A stretch of 13,474 nucleotides of DNA from Bacteroidales bacterium (GCA_016783865.1 JADHVS010000116.1:1-13474), one strand, 5' to 3'. Counted from the first letter of the stretch, positions 1 through 7,782 are shown. The notes: generated by a model from the sequence alone, not told the origin. A program made the numbers and translations.

Positions 1-502
1 AGACATCCTGCCGTAACACCCCTTTTTCATAGATTTTAACCGCGGGTATCCGCAGGGCTTCCTGCCACACCTCCGTGGCATTGGGATTGTATCCTCCCTG
101 AACGGCCCCGCCAATATCTGCCTGGTGTCCTTTGGCTGCCGCCCAGCCCATCAGTCTCCCCTCCACAAAGATGGGTTTGAAGATAGCGACGTCGTTGTTC
201 TGGTTCCCCATGCTGAACACGTCATTGTGAATGATGACATCTCCGGGAAATACCTGGTCTCCGTATTGCCGGATAATGACTCTGCACACGGGACCCAGGG
301 AAAAACTCAGGATGGGGAGATTTTCGGTCTGTTCCAGCATATTGCCTTCGGCATCATAGAGGCCGGTTACAAAATCCTTTGCTTCACACAAAATGGGCGA
401 ACGGGTGGTCTTTGTCAGCGAGATGCTCATTTCATCCGTAATGGACCTGAACGCCCGTTGAAATATGGAAAGCAGGATCGTGTCGATGGGGATACCGGTC
501 AT
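1..502 (-). CDS. hyuB: HyuB-type hydantoinase/oxoprolinase/ketone carboxylase subunit, 5' part
   Basis: The first 167 codons are visible; the gene runs off the left edge, so its C-terminus is missing. The minus-strand translation begins MTGIPIDTILLSIFQ and carries hallmarks of the hydantoinase B family: a GDVIIHNDVF segment (residues 87-96), then AAKGHQADIGG (about 122-132) with the His and Asp that fit a metal-binding site, then EALRIPAVKIYEKG (about 148-161). The ATG (502-500) overlaps the TGA of hyuA (501-499) as ATGA, so the two are probably translationally coupled and their products form one complex. Family members act with HyuA in ATP-dependent opening of 5-oxoproline or N-methylhydantoin, or in acetone/acetophenone carboxylation. 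Which of these applies is not decidable from a fragment. No signal peptide is seen; a cytoplasmic location is inferred. Confidence 0.9.
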   Translation of the reverse strand, partial: MTGIPIDTILLSIFQRAFRSITDEMSISLTKTTRSPILCEAKDFVTGLYDAEGNMLEQTENLPILSFSLGPVCRVIIRQYGDQVFPGDVIIHNDVFSMGNQNNDVAIFKPIFVEGRLMGWAAAKGHQADIGGAVQGGYNPNATEVWQEALRIPAVKIYEKGVLRQDV

Positions 503-2634
503 TTTGTTATGCTTATTTCTGTTGTTACAGCTCTCTTTTTATACCCTTCGGGCATCAGCTCCCTGTTGTAAACGAGGAAACTGCCTCCTGTGATGGTTTC
601 ACACTGATAGCTTGAACTTAAAAACAGCGTGGTGTTGATTTGTTCGATAATGGCGGGCCCTTTTATTACGATTCCTTCCCCCAGGATGTCCCCGTTATAT
701 ACAGGAAGTTCCTGCATTTCATTAGCTTCAGGCACATACGCCATTCTCGATCCTTTGTAGGCCTGTTGGGCATTGCACCTGGCGTCGCTATCCGTTCCGG
801 TAAGTGAAACAGGCTTTTCCGTGATCCCGACTGCCCGGAGCCTGACATTGATCATTTCCAGTTCAGTGCCTTCGATCCGTAATTCGTATCCGTATTTACG
901 GTTGTGTTCAAGATGGAAGGCTTCCCTGATCTCATTCAGCCTGAAGTCAAGGATCTCCTGCATGGAAACCTCCAGCGGGACTTCATGGAACTGGCCGGCG
1001 TAGCGCAGATCGAGAGAGGGATGATAGTCAATTTTTGAAGCATCGATCCCCTCTTCGCTGAGGGTGTGTTCTGCCTCTTCCTGCATTTCCCGGTACAATT
1101 CAAGGAATCGGTCACGATCGATGGCAGAATACCTGGAAATGTAGGAGCGGACATAATCGTGCTTCAGGTCGCCCAGCAACATTCCGGCAGCACAGAAGAT
1201 CGATGCAACAGATGGAACCATAAACATGGGAATCTCCAATTCCCGGCAGATCTCACCGGCATGAATGGCGCCTGCCCCTCCGGCACAGATCAGCAGGAAT
1301 TCCCTGGGATCGAAGCCGCGTTCCACCGATACATGCCTCACTCCCTGGGCCATATTCATGTTAATTACACGATACATCCCGGCTGCGGCCTGTTGTGCAT
1401 TCAGTCCCAGGGGGTCTCCCAGGCTGGAGGCCGTTATTTCGGTGGTCTTTTCTTTGTTGAGTTTGTATTTACCCCCGGCAAAATAATCAGGGTCCAGATA
1501 GCCCAGGATCAGGTCGGCATCCGTACAGGCCGGCTCTGTTCCTCCACGATCGTACGAAACCGGTCCCGGAAGGGAACCTGCGCTCTGGGGCCCCATCTTC
1601 AGCAAGCCTCCCTGGTCGATCCATCCGATGCTTCCTCCACCGGCGCCAATGGTGACGATGTCGAGTGTGGGAAGGGCAATCCGGTGCCTGTCTATCTCCC
1701 CTTCCGTGCTGGTGATGCATTGACCGTTTACCACCAGGGAAGCATCAAAGCTGGTACCTCCCATATCCATGGTGATGCAATGGTCAAAACCCAGCAAGCG
1801 GGCATAGTAGGAGCCCGCTATGGGCGCCGCGGCAGGCCCCGACAGAACAGTCACGGCTGCAATCTTCCGGGCTACTTCAGGGGTGACCACTCCTCCGTTC
1901 GACTGCATGATCATCAGCTTGCCCCTGAAACGGATCTTTTTCAGTTTCTCCAGCAGGGATTCCAGGTACCGGCCGATCACAACCCCGATGTAGGCGTTGA
2001 TGCAGGTGGTGCTTACCCGTTCATAAAAACGGATGGAGGGAAGCACTTCAAAAGAGGCACAGATAAAAAGATGGGGCAGCGCATCCCGGAGATAATGGGT
2101 CGCCTGCTTTTCATGTTCATTGTTCAGGTAGGAGTTCATCAGGCACACCGCCACGGCTTCCACTTTTTCGGTTTTGATCCGGGCTATGATCGCATCCAGT
2201 TCGTTCAGGTCAACAGCAACCAGTGGGTAGCCAGCGGCATCCATCCGCTCATTCAGGCAGAACCTCAGATATCTTGGCACCAGGGGTTTGACATTCCGGT
2301 AATGGTTGTTGTACCGTTCTTCCCGTACCCCTCTGCGCATCTCCAGAGCATCCCGGAAACCTTCCGTGGTGACCAGCGCGGTCTTCGCTCCTTTCATGGT
2401 CAGCAGGGCGTTGGTGGCCACGGTAGTGCCGTGGACAATCGTGTCTATTTTTTCGATGAAAGAGGAGGGGGATGAATTCAGCTTTTCGGCCATCTCATGG
2501 ATCCCTGTAATGAATCCGATGGAAGAATCTTCCGGCGTGGATAATGTCTTGTGTACAAGGGAAGAACCATCATTACCCACCAGAAAAAAATCGGTAAATG
2601 TACCGCCTACATCAATTCCCAGTTTGTACTTCAT
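499..2634 (-). CDS. hyuA: HyuA-type hydantoinase/oxoprolinase/ketone carboxylase ATPase subunit
   Basis: This protein is 711 residues long, normal for hydantoinase A. The actin-like nucleotide-binding start GIDVGGTFTD is at residues 6-15 and HGTTVATNALL at 68-78 (Hydant_A_N). The central domain has QSNGG (244-248), SGPAAA (265-270), DMGGTSFD (290-297) and GAGGGSIGWID (330-340). The C-terminal third fits Hydant_A_C. The family couples ATP hydrolysis to ring opening of cyclic amides or to ketone activation for carboxylation, working with HyuB encoded directly downstream through an ATGA overlap. I chose the ATG at 2634 because the protein then begins three residues before the conserved glycine-rich strand. 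A GTG at 2646 in the same frame, with AGGA about 10 bases upstream, is a real alternative and adds four residues. GC content is high, and 67% in the line at 1561-1620. The neighbouring thiolase and reductase make a ketone or keto-acid substrate plausible, but this is inference. Confidence 0.93.
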   Translation of the reverse strand: MKYKLGIDVGGTFTDFFLVGNDGSSLVHKTLSTPEDSSIGFITGIHEMAEKLNSSPSSFIEKIDTIVHGTTVATNALLTMKGAKTALVTTEGFRDALEMRRGVREERYNNHYRNVKPLVPRYLRFCLNERMDAAGYPLVAVDLNELDAIIARIKTEKVEAVAVCLMNSYLNNEHEKQATHYLRDALPHLFICASFEVLPSIRFYERVSTTCINAYIGVVIGRYLESLLEKLKKIRFRGKLMIMQSNGGVVTPEVARKIAAVTVLSGPAAAPIAGSYYARLLGFDHCITMDMGGTSFDASLVVNGQCITSTEGEIDRHRIALPTLDIVTIGAGGGSIGWIDQGGLLKMGPQSAGSLPGPVSYDRGGTEPACTDADLILGYLDPDYFAGGKYKLNKEKTTEITASSLGDPLGLNAQQAAAGMYRVINMNMAQGVRHVSVERGFDPREFLLICAGGAGAIHAGEICRELEIPMFMVPSVASIFCAAGMLLGDLKHDYVRSYISRYSAIDRDRFLELYREMQEEAEHTLSEEGIDASKIDYHPSLDLRYAGQFHEVPLEVSMQEILDFRLNEIREAFHLEHNRKYGYELRIEGTELEMINVRLRAVGITEKPVSLTGTDSDARCNAQQAYKGSRMAYVPEANEMQELPVYNGDILGEGIVIKGPAIIEQINTTLFLSSSYQCETITGGSFLVYNRELMPEGYKKRAVTTEISITK

Positions 2635-2733
2635 GCTGCTTGACACATCATTATAATCCTATCATCACTTCTTATGGTACCGCAGTCTTTGGAAGTAAAA
2701 ATACTCAATAATTCGGATATACCAAATATCCAA

Positions 2734-2865
2734 ATACGAAGGACGAGGGACGAAGGACGAGGGACGAGGGACGAGGGACGAAGGACGAGGGACGAAGATT
2801 GCGGACTGTGGACTGTGGACTGTGGACTGTGTACTGCCCACTGCCAACTGCCCAATGCCAACTGC
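2734..2865. repeat. Composite 7-bp-period tandem array
   Basis: Eight tight copies of GGACGAR run from 2741 to 2796, preceded by one degenerate copy (atacgaa, 2734-2740). After a 6-base break (gattgc), four copies of GGACTGT follow (2803-2830), grading into five copies of the form NNACTGC/NNAATGC (2831-2865). The period stays 7 bp while the unit sequence changes in steps. The array fills most of the 247-base gap between the thiolase stop and the hyuA start. The remaining gap sequence (2635-2733) is AT-rich and holds only a small inverted repeat, GGATAT/ATATCC, at 2715-2720 and 2726-2731. No coding potential is credible here: translations in several frames are low-complexity. The role is unknown. 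Confidence 0.9.
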
Positions 2866-2881
2866 AAATAGAGCCCTTGGA

Positions 2882-4078
2882 TCAGAATTCCCGGCGGATG
2901 ACCATGGCTGAGGTGACTCCTCCGCCCCCGCAGATTCCGGCCACGCAGTATGTTTTCCCCAACCGTTTGAGTGCATAGTAGCCGGTCACCAGGATACGGG
3001 CTCCGCTGATGCCCGTGGGATGACCGAGTGCGATGGCTCCACCGTGGACGTTCAGTTTCGAGGGATCCCACTTCAGCACTCTCTCATTGGCCAATACCTG
3101 GATGGCAAACGCTTCATTCACCTCAATGATATCCATATCGGCGAGGGTCATTCCGGCTTTTTTCAGGGCAGCGGGAATAGAATAGGCAGGGCCTTCACCC
3201 ATGGTGGAAGGCTCGACGGCTACCTGTGCATAGGAAACGATGGAGAACAACGGTTTCACACCAAGCTCTTCAGCCTTCTGACGATGGGTAACAATCAGGG
3301 CGGCGGCGCCATCGCTCAACCCGCATGCATTTGCAGCGGTTACGGTACCCTCCTTGCGAAAGGCCGGTTTAATGGCAGCCATTTTCTCCAGGTTGATTTC
3401 GTGCCGGATCGTCTCATCTTTGTCGAAGAGGGTCGATGGTTGGTTACGCCCTCCCGGCACCTCCACAGGAACGATCTCTTCATCAAACCAGCCGTTCTTC
3501 TGGGCGGCAGATGCTTTCAGGTGACTGCCAACAGCAAAGTTATCCTGTTCTTCCCGCGGGATCTTGTATTTATCATAAAGATTCTCGGCCGTCTCCCCCA
3601 TGCCCTGGTTGATCAGGGGATCGATGCTGTCGCTCCAGCCGTCCTCCAGCGTCTTGTTCCCCATCTTGAATCCGTCCCACCTGGCTCCTTTCAACAAATA
3701 GGGAATGGTGCTCATGCTGTCGAAACCACCGGTCACGACCACGTCAGCCTCGCCCAGGCGAATGGACTGGCTGGCCAGGGCAACGGCCCTCATTCCTGAT
3801 GGACAGGCCATATTTAATGTGATGACCGGGACGGTTGGGGAGACTCCTCCTTTAACCGCCGCGGTTCTGGCTGGGTTTGGGCCATTTCCGGCCTGGCGGC
3901 AGCTTCCCAGGATCACATCGTCTACCTGTTCGCCGGTAAGCGATGCACGCCTGAGAGACTCCTTCACCACTGCTGCTCCGAGATCATAGGACGGAATATC
4001 CTTTAATGAACCTCCGAACCTGCCCATGGCTGTGCGGCAGGCTGAGATAATTACAATGTCATTTAGTTCCATAATCAT
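2882..4078 (-). CDS. Thiolase (acetyl-CoA acetyltransferase family)
   Basis: This is a thiolase of about 396-398 residues, full length for the family. Counting from the MELND methionine, the nucleophilic Cys is residue 90 in NMACPSGM, NEAF is at 319-322, the catalytic His is 351 in GHPTG, and the second catalytic Cys is 381 in CGGGG. These make up the complete thiolase active site. It would split or form a beta-ketoacyl-CoA such as acetoacetyl-CoA in the cytoplasm. The proline after the nucleophilic Cys is unusual, since Gly or Ser is more common. The frame stays open to 4207, but the upstream residues come from a GC-rich hairpin element and the fabG 3' end, so I reject that start. ATG at 4078 (MIMELND) or 4072 (MELND) fits the usual N-terminus. 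The SDR reductase lies 62 bases upstream on the same strand, so the two likely act on the same beta-oxoacyl-CoA. Biosynthetic and degradative roles cannot be separated here. Confidence 0.93.
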   Translation of the reverse strand: MIMELNDIVIISACRTAMGRFGGSLKDIPSYDLGAAVVKESLRRASLTGEQVDDVILGSCRQAGNGPNPARTAAVKGGVSPTVPVITLNMACPSGMRAVALASQSIRLGEADVVVTGGFDSMSTIPYLLKGARWDGFKMGNKTLEDGWSDSIDPLINQGMGETAENLYDKYKIPREEQDNFAVGSHLKASAAQKNGWFDEEIVPVEVPGGRNQPSTLFDKDETIRHEINLEKMAAIKPAFRKEGTVTAANACGLSDGAAALIVTHRQKAEELGVKPLFSIVSYAQVAVEPSTMGEGPAYSIPAALKKAGMTLADMDIIEVNEAFAIQVLANERVLKWDPSKLNVHGGAIALGHPTGISGARILVTGYYALKRLGKTYCVAGICGGGGVTSAMVIRREF

Positions 4079-4089
4079 AGTTTTAATGA

Positions 4090-4135
4090 CCCCTCCCCAT
4101 AACCCCTCCCCTTCAGGGGAGGGCCGGGGGTGGGG
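4090..4135. repeat. GC-rich nested hairpin element (REP-like)
   Basis: This element lies in the 62-base gap between fabG and the thiolase. The inner stem is CCCTCCCC (4104-4111) pairing perfectly with GGGGAGGG (4116-4123) around a TTCA loop. An outer stem, CCCCTCCCC (4090-4098), can pair with GGGGTGGGG (4127-4135) with one central mismatch. On the transcribed strand the stem sits after the fabG stop and before the thiolase start, and it lacks a clear U-tract. It is therefore more likely an interspersed hairpin or mRNA stability element than a classical terminator. Read through in the thiolase frame it encodes a peptide like PHPRPSPEGEG, a familiar artefact of such elements in overlong gene calls. 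Confidence 0.75.
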
Positions 4136-4140
4136 TGATG

Positions 4141-4914
4141 TTAAATATACTGTCCTCCATCCACCTTGATCACCTCCCCGGTGATATGCCGGGCCAGGTC
4201 GGTGCACAAAAATGCTACCACATTGGCGACATCTTCAGGCAAACCGATCCGTTTCAGCACGATGTCTTCCATGGCTGCCGCACGTACGCTTTCATCCGCG
4301 TTCTTCATCATGTCGGTTTCGATGAGACCCGGGGCGACGGCATTCACGTTGACACTGTATTTCCCCAGTTCCCTGGCTACCGTTTTGGTGAGTCCGATGA
4401 TGCCGGCTTTGGAAGCGGAATAGTTGGATTGTCCGAACTTTCCCCGAAGTCCGTTGATGGAGGTGACGTTGATGATTTTTCCCGATTGCTGGTCGCGGAA
4501 GAGTGGAGCAACAGCCCGGATGTAATTGAAATATCCCTTCAGGTTGATATCCAGAACACTGTCCCATTGCTCTTCGGTCATTTTCCAGATCACCCCATCC
4601 CAGTTAATGCCTGCGTTGTTGACCAGGATATCTACCTTCCCGAACGCATCAGTAACGGTCTTTACCATTTTTGCCGCATCTTCAAAATTTGAGATATCAG
4701 CCTGGACGAGCAAACCTTTGCTTCCAAGGCTGTTAATTTTATTGATTATCGCTTCAGCTTCCACCTTATGTTTTCGGTAATTGATAGCGACATTAGCGCC
4801 ACATTCGGCAAGCTTCAGGGCGATGGCAGCACCTATTCCGATGCTTCCACCCGTTACAATCGCTGATTTCCCTTGAAGAGAAAGACCGATTTTACAAGAA
4901 CTTAAATCTTCCAT
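4141..4914 (-). CDS. fabG: SDR-family 3-oxoacyl-(ACP/CoA) reductase
   Basis: This is a 257-residue classical short-chain dehydrogenase, standard length. The cofactor loop TGGSIGIG is at residues 21-28, NNAG at 99-102, and the catalytic tetrad is Asn124 (DINLKG), Ser152 (NVTSING), Tyr165 and Lys169 (YSASKAG). The C-terminus ends GEVIKVDGGQYI, as in FabG/PhaB proteins. It would reduce a beta-ketoacyl thioester with NAD(P)H, or run in the oxidative direction. Asn45-Tyr46-Arg47 after the second beta strand resembles NADPH-preferring members, which is a weak inference. The fabG symbol is by family; the operon with thiolase suggests acyl-CoA rather than ACP substrates. The ATG at 4914 has no Shine-Dalgarno sequence and follows 57 AT-rich bases after mobA. 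GC content falls from about 53-60% in the 3' half to 35-53% in the 5' third, so the gene sits at a composition boundary. Confidence 0.92.
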   Translation of the reverse strand: MEDLSSCKIGLSLQGKSAIVTGGSIGIGAAIALKLAECGANVAINYRKHKVEAEAIINKINSLGSKGLLVQADISNFEDAAKMVKTVTDAFGKVDILVNNAGINWDGVIWKMTEEQWDSVLDINLKGYFNYIRAVAPLFRDQQSGKIINVTSINGLRGKFGQSNYSASKAGIIGLTKTVARELGKYSVNVNAVAPGLIETDMMKNADESVRAAAMEDIVLKRIGLPEDVANVVAFLCTDLARHITGEVIKVDGGQYI

Positions 4915-4971
4915 AGTTAAATATTTTAACAGATTAATGAGACCATAAATGTACTAAAATTTATCCTCTGA

Positions 4972-5568
4972 TTATGCAATAATTCTTTCGTAATCTTCCT
5001 GTGTATTTATATTTGTAAAAGCCTGTCTATTTACTTTATTGTCTTCCATTTCCATGTATTGAACATTGATTAATTTCAAAAAACTCCTGATCCTATAATC
5101 CCGTGTTTCGCTTAAAAATGAATGAAGTATATTAAAAATTGTTTTTTTATATATCGCATGAAGTGGTTCAATAAATGAACCCATTCTGGGTATCAGGGCA
5201 TCACAATCAGATTTGTGAAAAAATTCAATTTGTTTTTCAATCAGTTCTTTATTCAAATATGGCATATCACAGGATACAACGAAAATGGCTTCGGCAGAAC
5301 AGGTATATAACGCTGAATTGATACCGCCAAGAGGTCCGACCTCTTTAATTTTATCTGTGATTATTGAATATTTATTTACAAAGGCAGTAAAATCAGAAGA
5401 ATTGTTGGTCACTATTATTATTTCATTGAATATTTGCTCCAATGTAGAAGTGATAATATTCAGAAAACTTTTATCATTAAGTTGAATAAAAGCTTTGCAC
5501 GTTCCACCGATCCTGGCGTTTTTACCACCTGCTAAAATTACTCCCGCTATATTTACTATTTTATTCAT
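4972..5568 (-). CDS. mobA: MobA-like molybdenum cofactor guanylyltransferase
   Basis: This is a 198-residue nucleotidyltransferase of the MobA/GT-A fold. The nucleotide-binding LAGG is at 12-15 followed by R19 and K25 (the LAGGxxxRxGxxK pattern, here spaced LAGGKNARIGGTCK), GPLGG at 78-82, and SCDMP at 99-103 with the metal-binding Asp101. The family joins GMP to molybdopterin to make the guanine dinucleotide cofactor used by DMSO-reductase-superfamily enzymes. One such enzyme is encoded about 4.3 kb upstream in the same direction. Its ATG overlaps the stop of the acyl-CoA synthetase (ATGA at 5568-5565), indicating coupled translation. The gene is the most AT-rich stretch of the window, with 27% GC at 5221-5280 and 30% at 5041-5100. 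A CTP-using MocA-type enzyme for the molybdenum hydroxylase is a possible alternative. Confidence 0.87.
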   Translation of the reverse strand: MNKIVNIAGVILAGGKNARIGGTCKAFIQLNDKSFLNIITSTLEQIFNEIIIVTNNSSDFTAFVNKYSIITDKIKEVGPLGGINSALYTCSAEAIFVVSCDMPYLNKELIEKQIEFFHKSDCDALIPRMGSFIEPLHAIYKKTIFNILHSFLSETRDYRIRSFLKLINVQYMEMEDNKVNRQAFTNINTQEDYERIIA

Positions 5569-7718
5569 TGAATTTTTAGAACAAGCGCATCAGCAACGGA
5601 AACTCCCTTACCTTCAGGCAGTACCAATAAGGGATTGATATCCAGTTCCGCTATCTGGTCCTCCAGGTCGAGAGCCATCCGGCTAACCTTGACCAGTACA
5701 CCGGCAATCGCATGAATATCAGCTTTTGCCCGCCCTCTGGCACCTGTGAGTACCTTAAATCCCTTAATCTCTTTTATCATTTCCATGGCATCTTCAAAAG
5801 ATAAAGGAGCCACACGCATTGAAACGTCCTTAAGGATTTCAACAAAGATACCTCCAAGACCAAATAGTATAGTCGGTCCGAATTGAGGGTTATTATTAAC
5901 TCCTATAATCACTTCCATACCGCCACTGACCATTTCCTGAACAAGTATGCCGTTTAGCTGAGCCTTAGGATTGTATTTACGTGCGTTATTTAATACTTCA
6001 TTATACGTGGCCAGTAGTTCTTCGTTATTTTTGATGTTCAGCTTTAATCCACCTGCTTCTGTTTTATGCAAAATGTCCGGTGAGTTGATTTTTAATGCAA
6101 CCGGATAACCGATGGTTTCCGCTATACGGACCGCTTGTTTTTCTGAAGATGCAATTTCTTCCTTTGTGACCGGAATACCATACAGAGCAAGCAATTTTTT
6201 TCCTTCATGTTCAGTGAGGCTACGTTTTTTATCGGCAAGGAAGGATATTGCCGATTCATGTATTTGTCCGGCCTTACTTTCTTTTAAATCAATTCTTGTT
6301 CTTGATATAACGTCTTTTCTGAAAACACTGTATTTCATTAATGCTCCCATTGCTCTGACTGCTCTCACCGGGGATTTATAATACTGTATCCCGCCTTCGG
6401 ACAATATTTTCAGATTATCAGCAACCAGGAGGTCTCCGGTGGTCCATGCTACCGTGATTGGTTTTTGAGTAAGTTTTGAGATTTTTACGATATCCTCTGC
6501 CATCTGCCTGCCCTGATCGCCGGTTATCTGTGTAATGACAATAACGAGAGCATGAATTTGAGGATGTGCAGTAATTACCTGGAGCACCTTCAAAAAGTCT
6601 TCGGCTTTATTGATTACTTGTGCAGTTACATCAACGGGATTAAGAGCTGAACCATAGGGAGGGATTACCTCCATAAGGATTTTTCTGGTTTCAGGGTCTA
6701 ATTCCGGGATGTCCAGTTTCATATCGGATGCTTCGTCAGCCATCAGGATACCACCGCCGCCTGAGGTTGTGATGAGACCTATTCCCTTGCCTTCGGGCAA
6801 AGCAGGTATCTTTTGCATCAGGGCAGCTACATCGATCATGTCTTCTATATCATGAGCCCTGATAATTCCTTTTTGCCGGAAGAAGGCATCGCAGACAGCG
6901 TCTGATCCGGTCAATGAAGCTGTATGAGAAGTAGCTGCTTTTTGCCCTACTTCAGAGCGGCCTGCTTTCAACGTAACAATGGGCTTACCCAGTTCCAGCG
7001 CCCGATCAGCTAATCGCGCAAATTGCCGGCCGTCCTTTATTCCCTCGAGATAACTTATAATCATTTTTGTACCGGCATCTTCAAGGATAAACTCCATGAA
7101 GTCAAGCGTGTGAAGGTCAACTTCATTACCGGTGCTTGCGACATAACTAAATCCGACACCTGCTTCCTGTGCAAGGCTGAAAATGGAATAACCTAACGCT
7201 CCGCTCTGGGTAACATAACCAATGGGCCCGACTACCAAAGGTTTTACCCCAAGGGATGCACTGAAGCCGCCTATAGCATGGTCTTTTAAGCTTACCGAAC
7301 CCTGGCAGTTGGGTCCACAAATACGCATGCCAGACTCTTTTACCAGTTCAGCTATTTGTTGCTGTACGATCCTGCCTTCTTCACCGGATTCGGCAAAACC
7401 GGAAGCAAAGATGGTAGCAAATTTTATTTTTTTTTCCACGCATTGTTTTAACGTGGGTAGAACCTGTCTGAAGTTTACCGCCAGAAGAGCCAGATCAACG
7501 GGTTCGGGTATATCAAGAACACATTTATAACAGGTAAGTCCTCCGAGCGTATCATACTTAGGATTTACAGGAAATATTTTGCCTTTGTAATCATGTTCTA
7601 TTAAAAAATGCAGGGGTTTACCGCTGATGCTGGCAAAATTCTCTGAAGCCCCGATAATAGCAATGGAGCGGGGGCTTAGGAAGTATTTCAGGTCGCTGGT
7701 TGGTTTATTGGTTGTCAT
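5565..7718 (-). CDS. ADP-forming acetate/acyl-CoA ligase, fused alpha-beta
   Basis: This is a single-chain NDP-forming acyl-CoA synthetase of 717 residues, typical of the fused type. Numbering from the chosen start, the CoA-binding Rossmann domain opens with SIAIIGAS (18-25). The ligase domain has GPNCQG (135-140), TQSGALG (170-176) and the phosphohistidine segment SHTASLTGSD with His265. The C-terminal ATP-grasp part spans about 500-717 and includes SPDILHKTEAGG, with conserved His551. It interconverts acyl-CoA + ADP + Pi with acid + ATP + CoA in the cytoplasm, either to conserve energy or to activate a substrate. ATG 7718 gives the usual family N-terminus. ATG 7733 would add five residues (MTAKR) encoded purely by the flanking tandem array. 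Its stop overlaps mobA by ATGA. Its acid substrate is unknown; acetate, aryl acids and branched acids are all used by relatives. Confidence 0.93.
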   Translation of the reverse strand: MTTNKPTSDLKYFLSPRSIAIIGASENFASISGKPLHFLIEHDYKGKIFPVNPKYDTLGGLTCYKCVLDIPEPVDLALLAVNFRQVLPTLKQCVEKKIKFATIFASGFAESGEEGRIVQQQIAELVKESGMRICGPNCQGSVSLKDHAIGGFSASLGVKPLVVGPIGYVTQSGALGYSIFSLAQEAGVGFSYVASTGNEVDLHTLDFMEFILEDAGTKMIISYLEGIKDGRQFARLADRALELGKPIVTLKAGRSEVGQKAATSHTASLTGSDAVCDAFFRQKGIIRAHDIEDMIDVAALMQKIPALPEGKGIGLITTSGGGGILMADEASDMKLDIPELDPETRKILMEVIPPYGSALNPVDVTAQVINKAEDFLKVLQVITAHPQIHALVIVITQITGDQGRQMAEDIVKISKLTQKPITVAWTTGDLLVADNLKILSEGGIQYYKSPVRAVRAMGALMKYSVFRKDVISRTRIDLKESKAGQIHESAISFLADKKRSLTEHEGKKLLALYGIPVTKEEIASSEKQAVRIAETIGYPVALKINSPDILHKTEAGGLKLNIKNNEELLATYNEVLNNARKYNPKAQLNGILVQEMVSGGMEVIIGVNNNPQFGPTILFGLGGIFVEILKDVSMRVAPLSFEDAMEMIKEIKGFKVLTGARGRAKADIHAIAGVLVKVSRMALDLEDQIAELDINPLLVLPEGKGVSVADALVLKIQ

Positions 7719-7782
7719 TCGCTTCGCTGTCATTCGGTTGTCATTTGCTTCGCTGTCATTCGGTTGTCATTCAGTTGTCATC
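7710..7782. repeat. Left ATGAC tandem array (11/15-bp units)
   Basis: On the plus strand the order is GGTTGTCATTC (7710-7720), GCTTCGCTGTCATTC (7721-7735), GGTTGTCATTT (7736-7746), GCTTCGCTGTCATTC (7747-7761), GGTTGTCATTC (7762-7772) and AGTTGTCATC (7773-7782). On the coding strand the core unit is GAATGACAACC, so each unit carries ATGA. The array contains the last codons and TGA of the four-helix-bundle gene and the ATG of the acyl-CoA ligase. The inserted GCGAAGC (coding strand, twice) is a sequence known to form an exceptionally stable DNA mini-hairpin. Confidence 0.93.

Noticed and set aside
125..571. Plus-strand open frame of 148 codons at the left edge
   Set aside because: The minus strand here encodes a clear HyuB N-terminus coupled by ATGA to hyuA; the plus frame is its shadow.
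1066..2475. Long plus-strand open frame (469 codons) opposite hyuA
   Set aside because: It is the antisense shadow of a GC-rich gene. It has irregular composition, no recognisable domain, and lies entirely within the well-supported hyuA.
2734..2865. CRISPR-like array
   Set aside because: Units are only 7 bp and directly adjacent, with no unique spacers and no cas genes. The 11-bp arrays fail for the same reason.
2665..3071. Open frames running through the 7-bp array
   Set aside because: They are low-complexity translations of the repeat (runs like RDEGRGT or VHSPQST) and overlap the thiolase 3' end. A 7-bp repeat stays open easily.
3020..3799. Plus-strand open frame of 259 codons opposite the thiolase
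   Set aside because: It is antisense to a complete thiolase with all catalytic residues and shows no family motif of its own.
4090..4135. Rho-independent terminator after fabG
   Set aside because: The stem is strong, but no U-run follows on the transcribed strand and the thiolase starts immediately afterwards. I list it as a hairpin repeat instead.
4079..4207. Upstream extension of the thiolase to 4207
   Set aside because: The added residues derive from the GC-rich hairpin and from the fabG 3' end in another frame, and thiolases normally begin near the MELND methionine.
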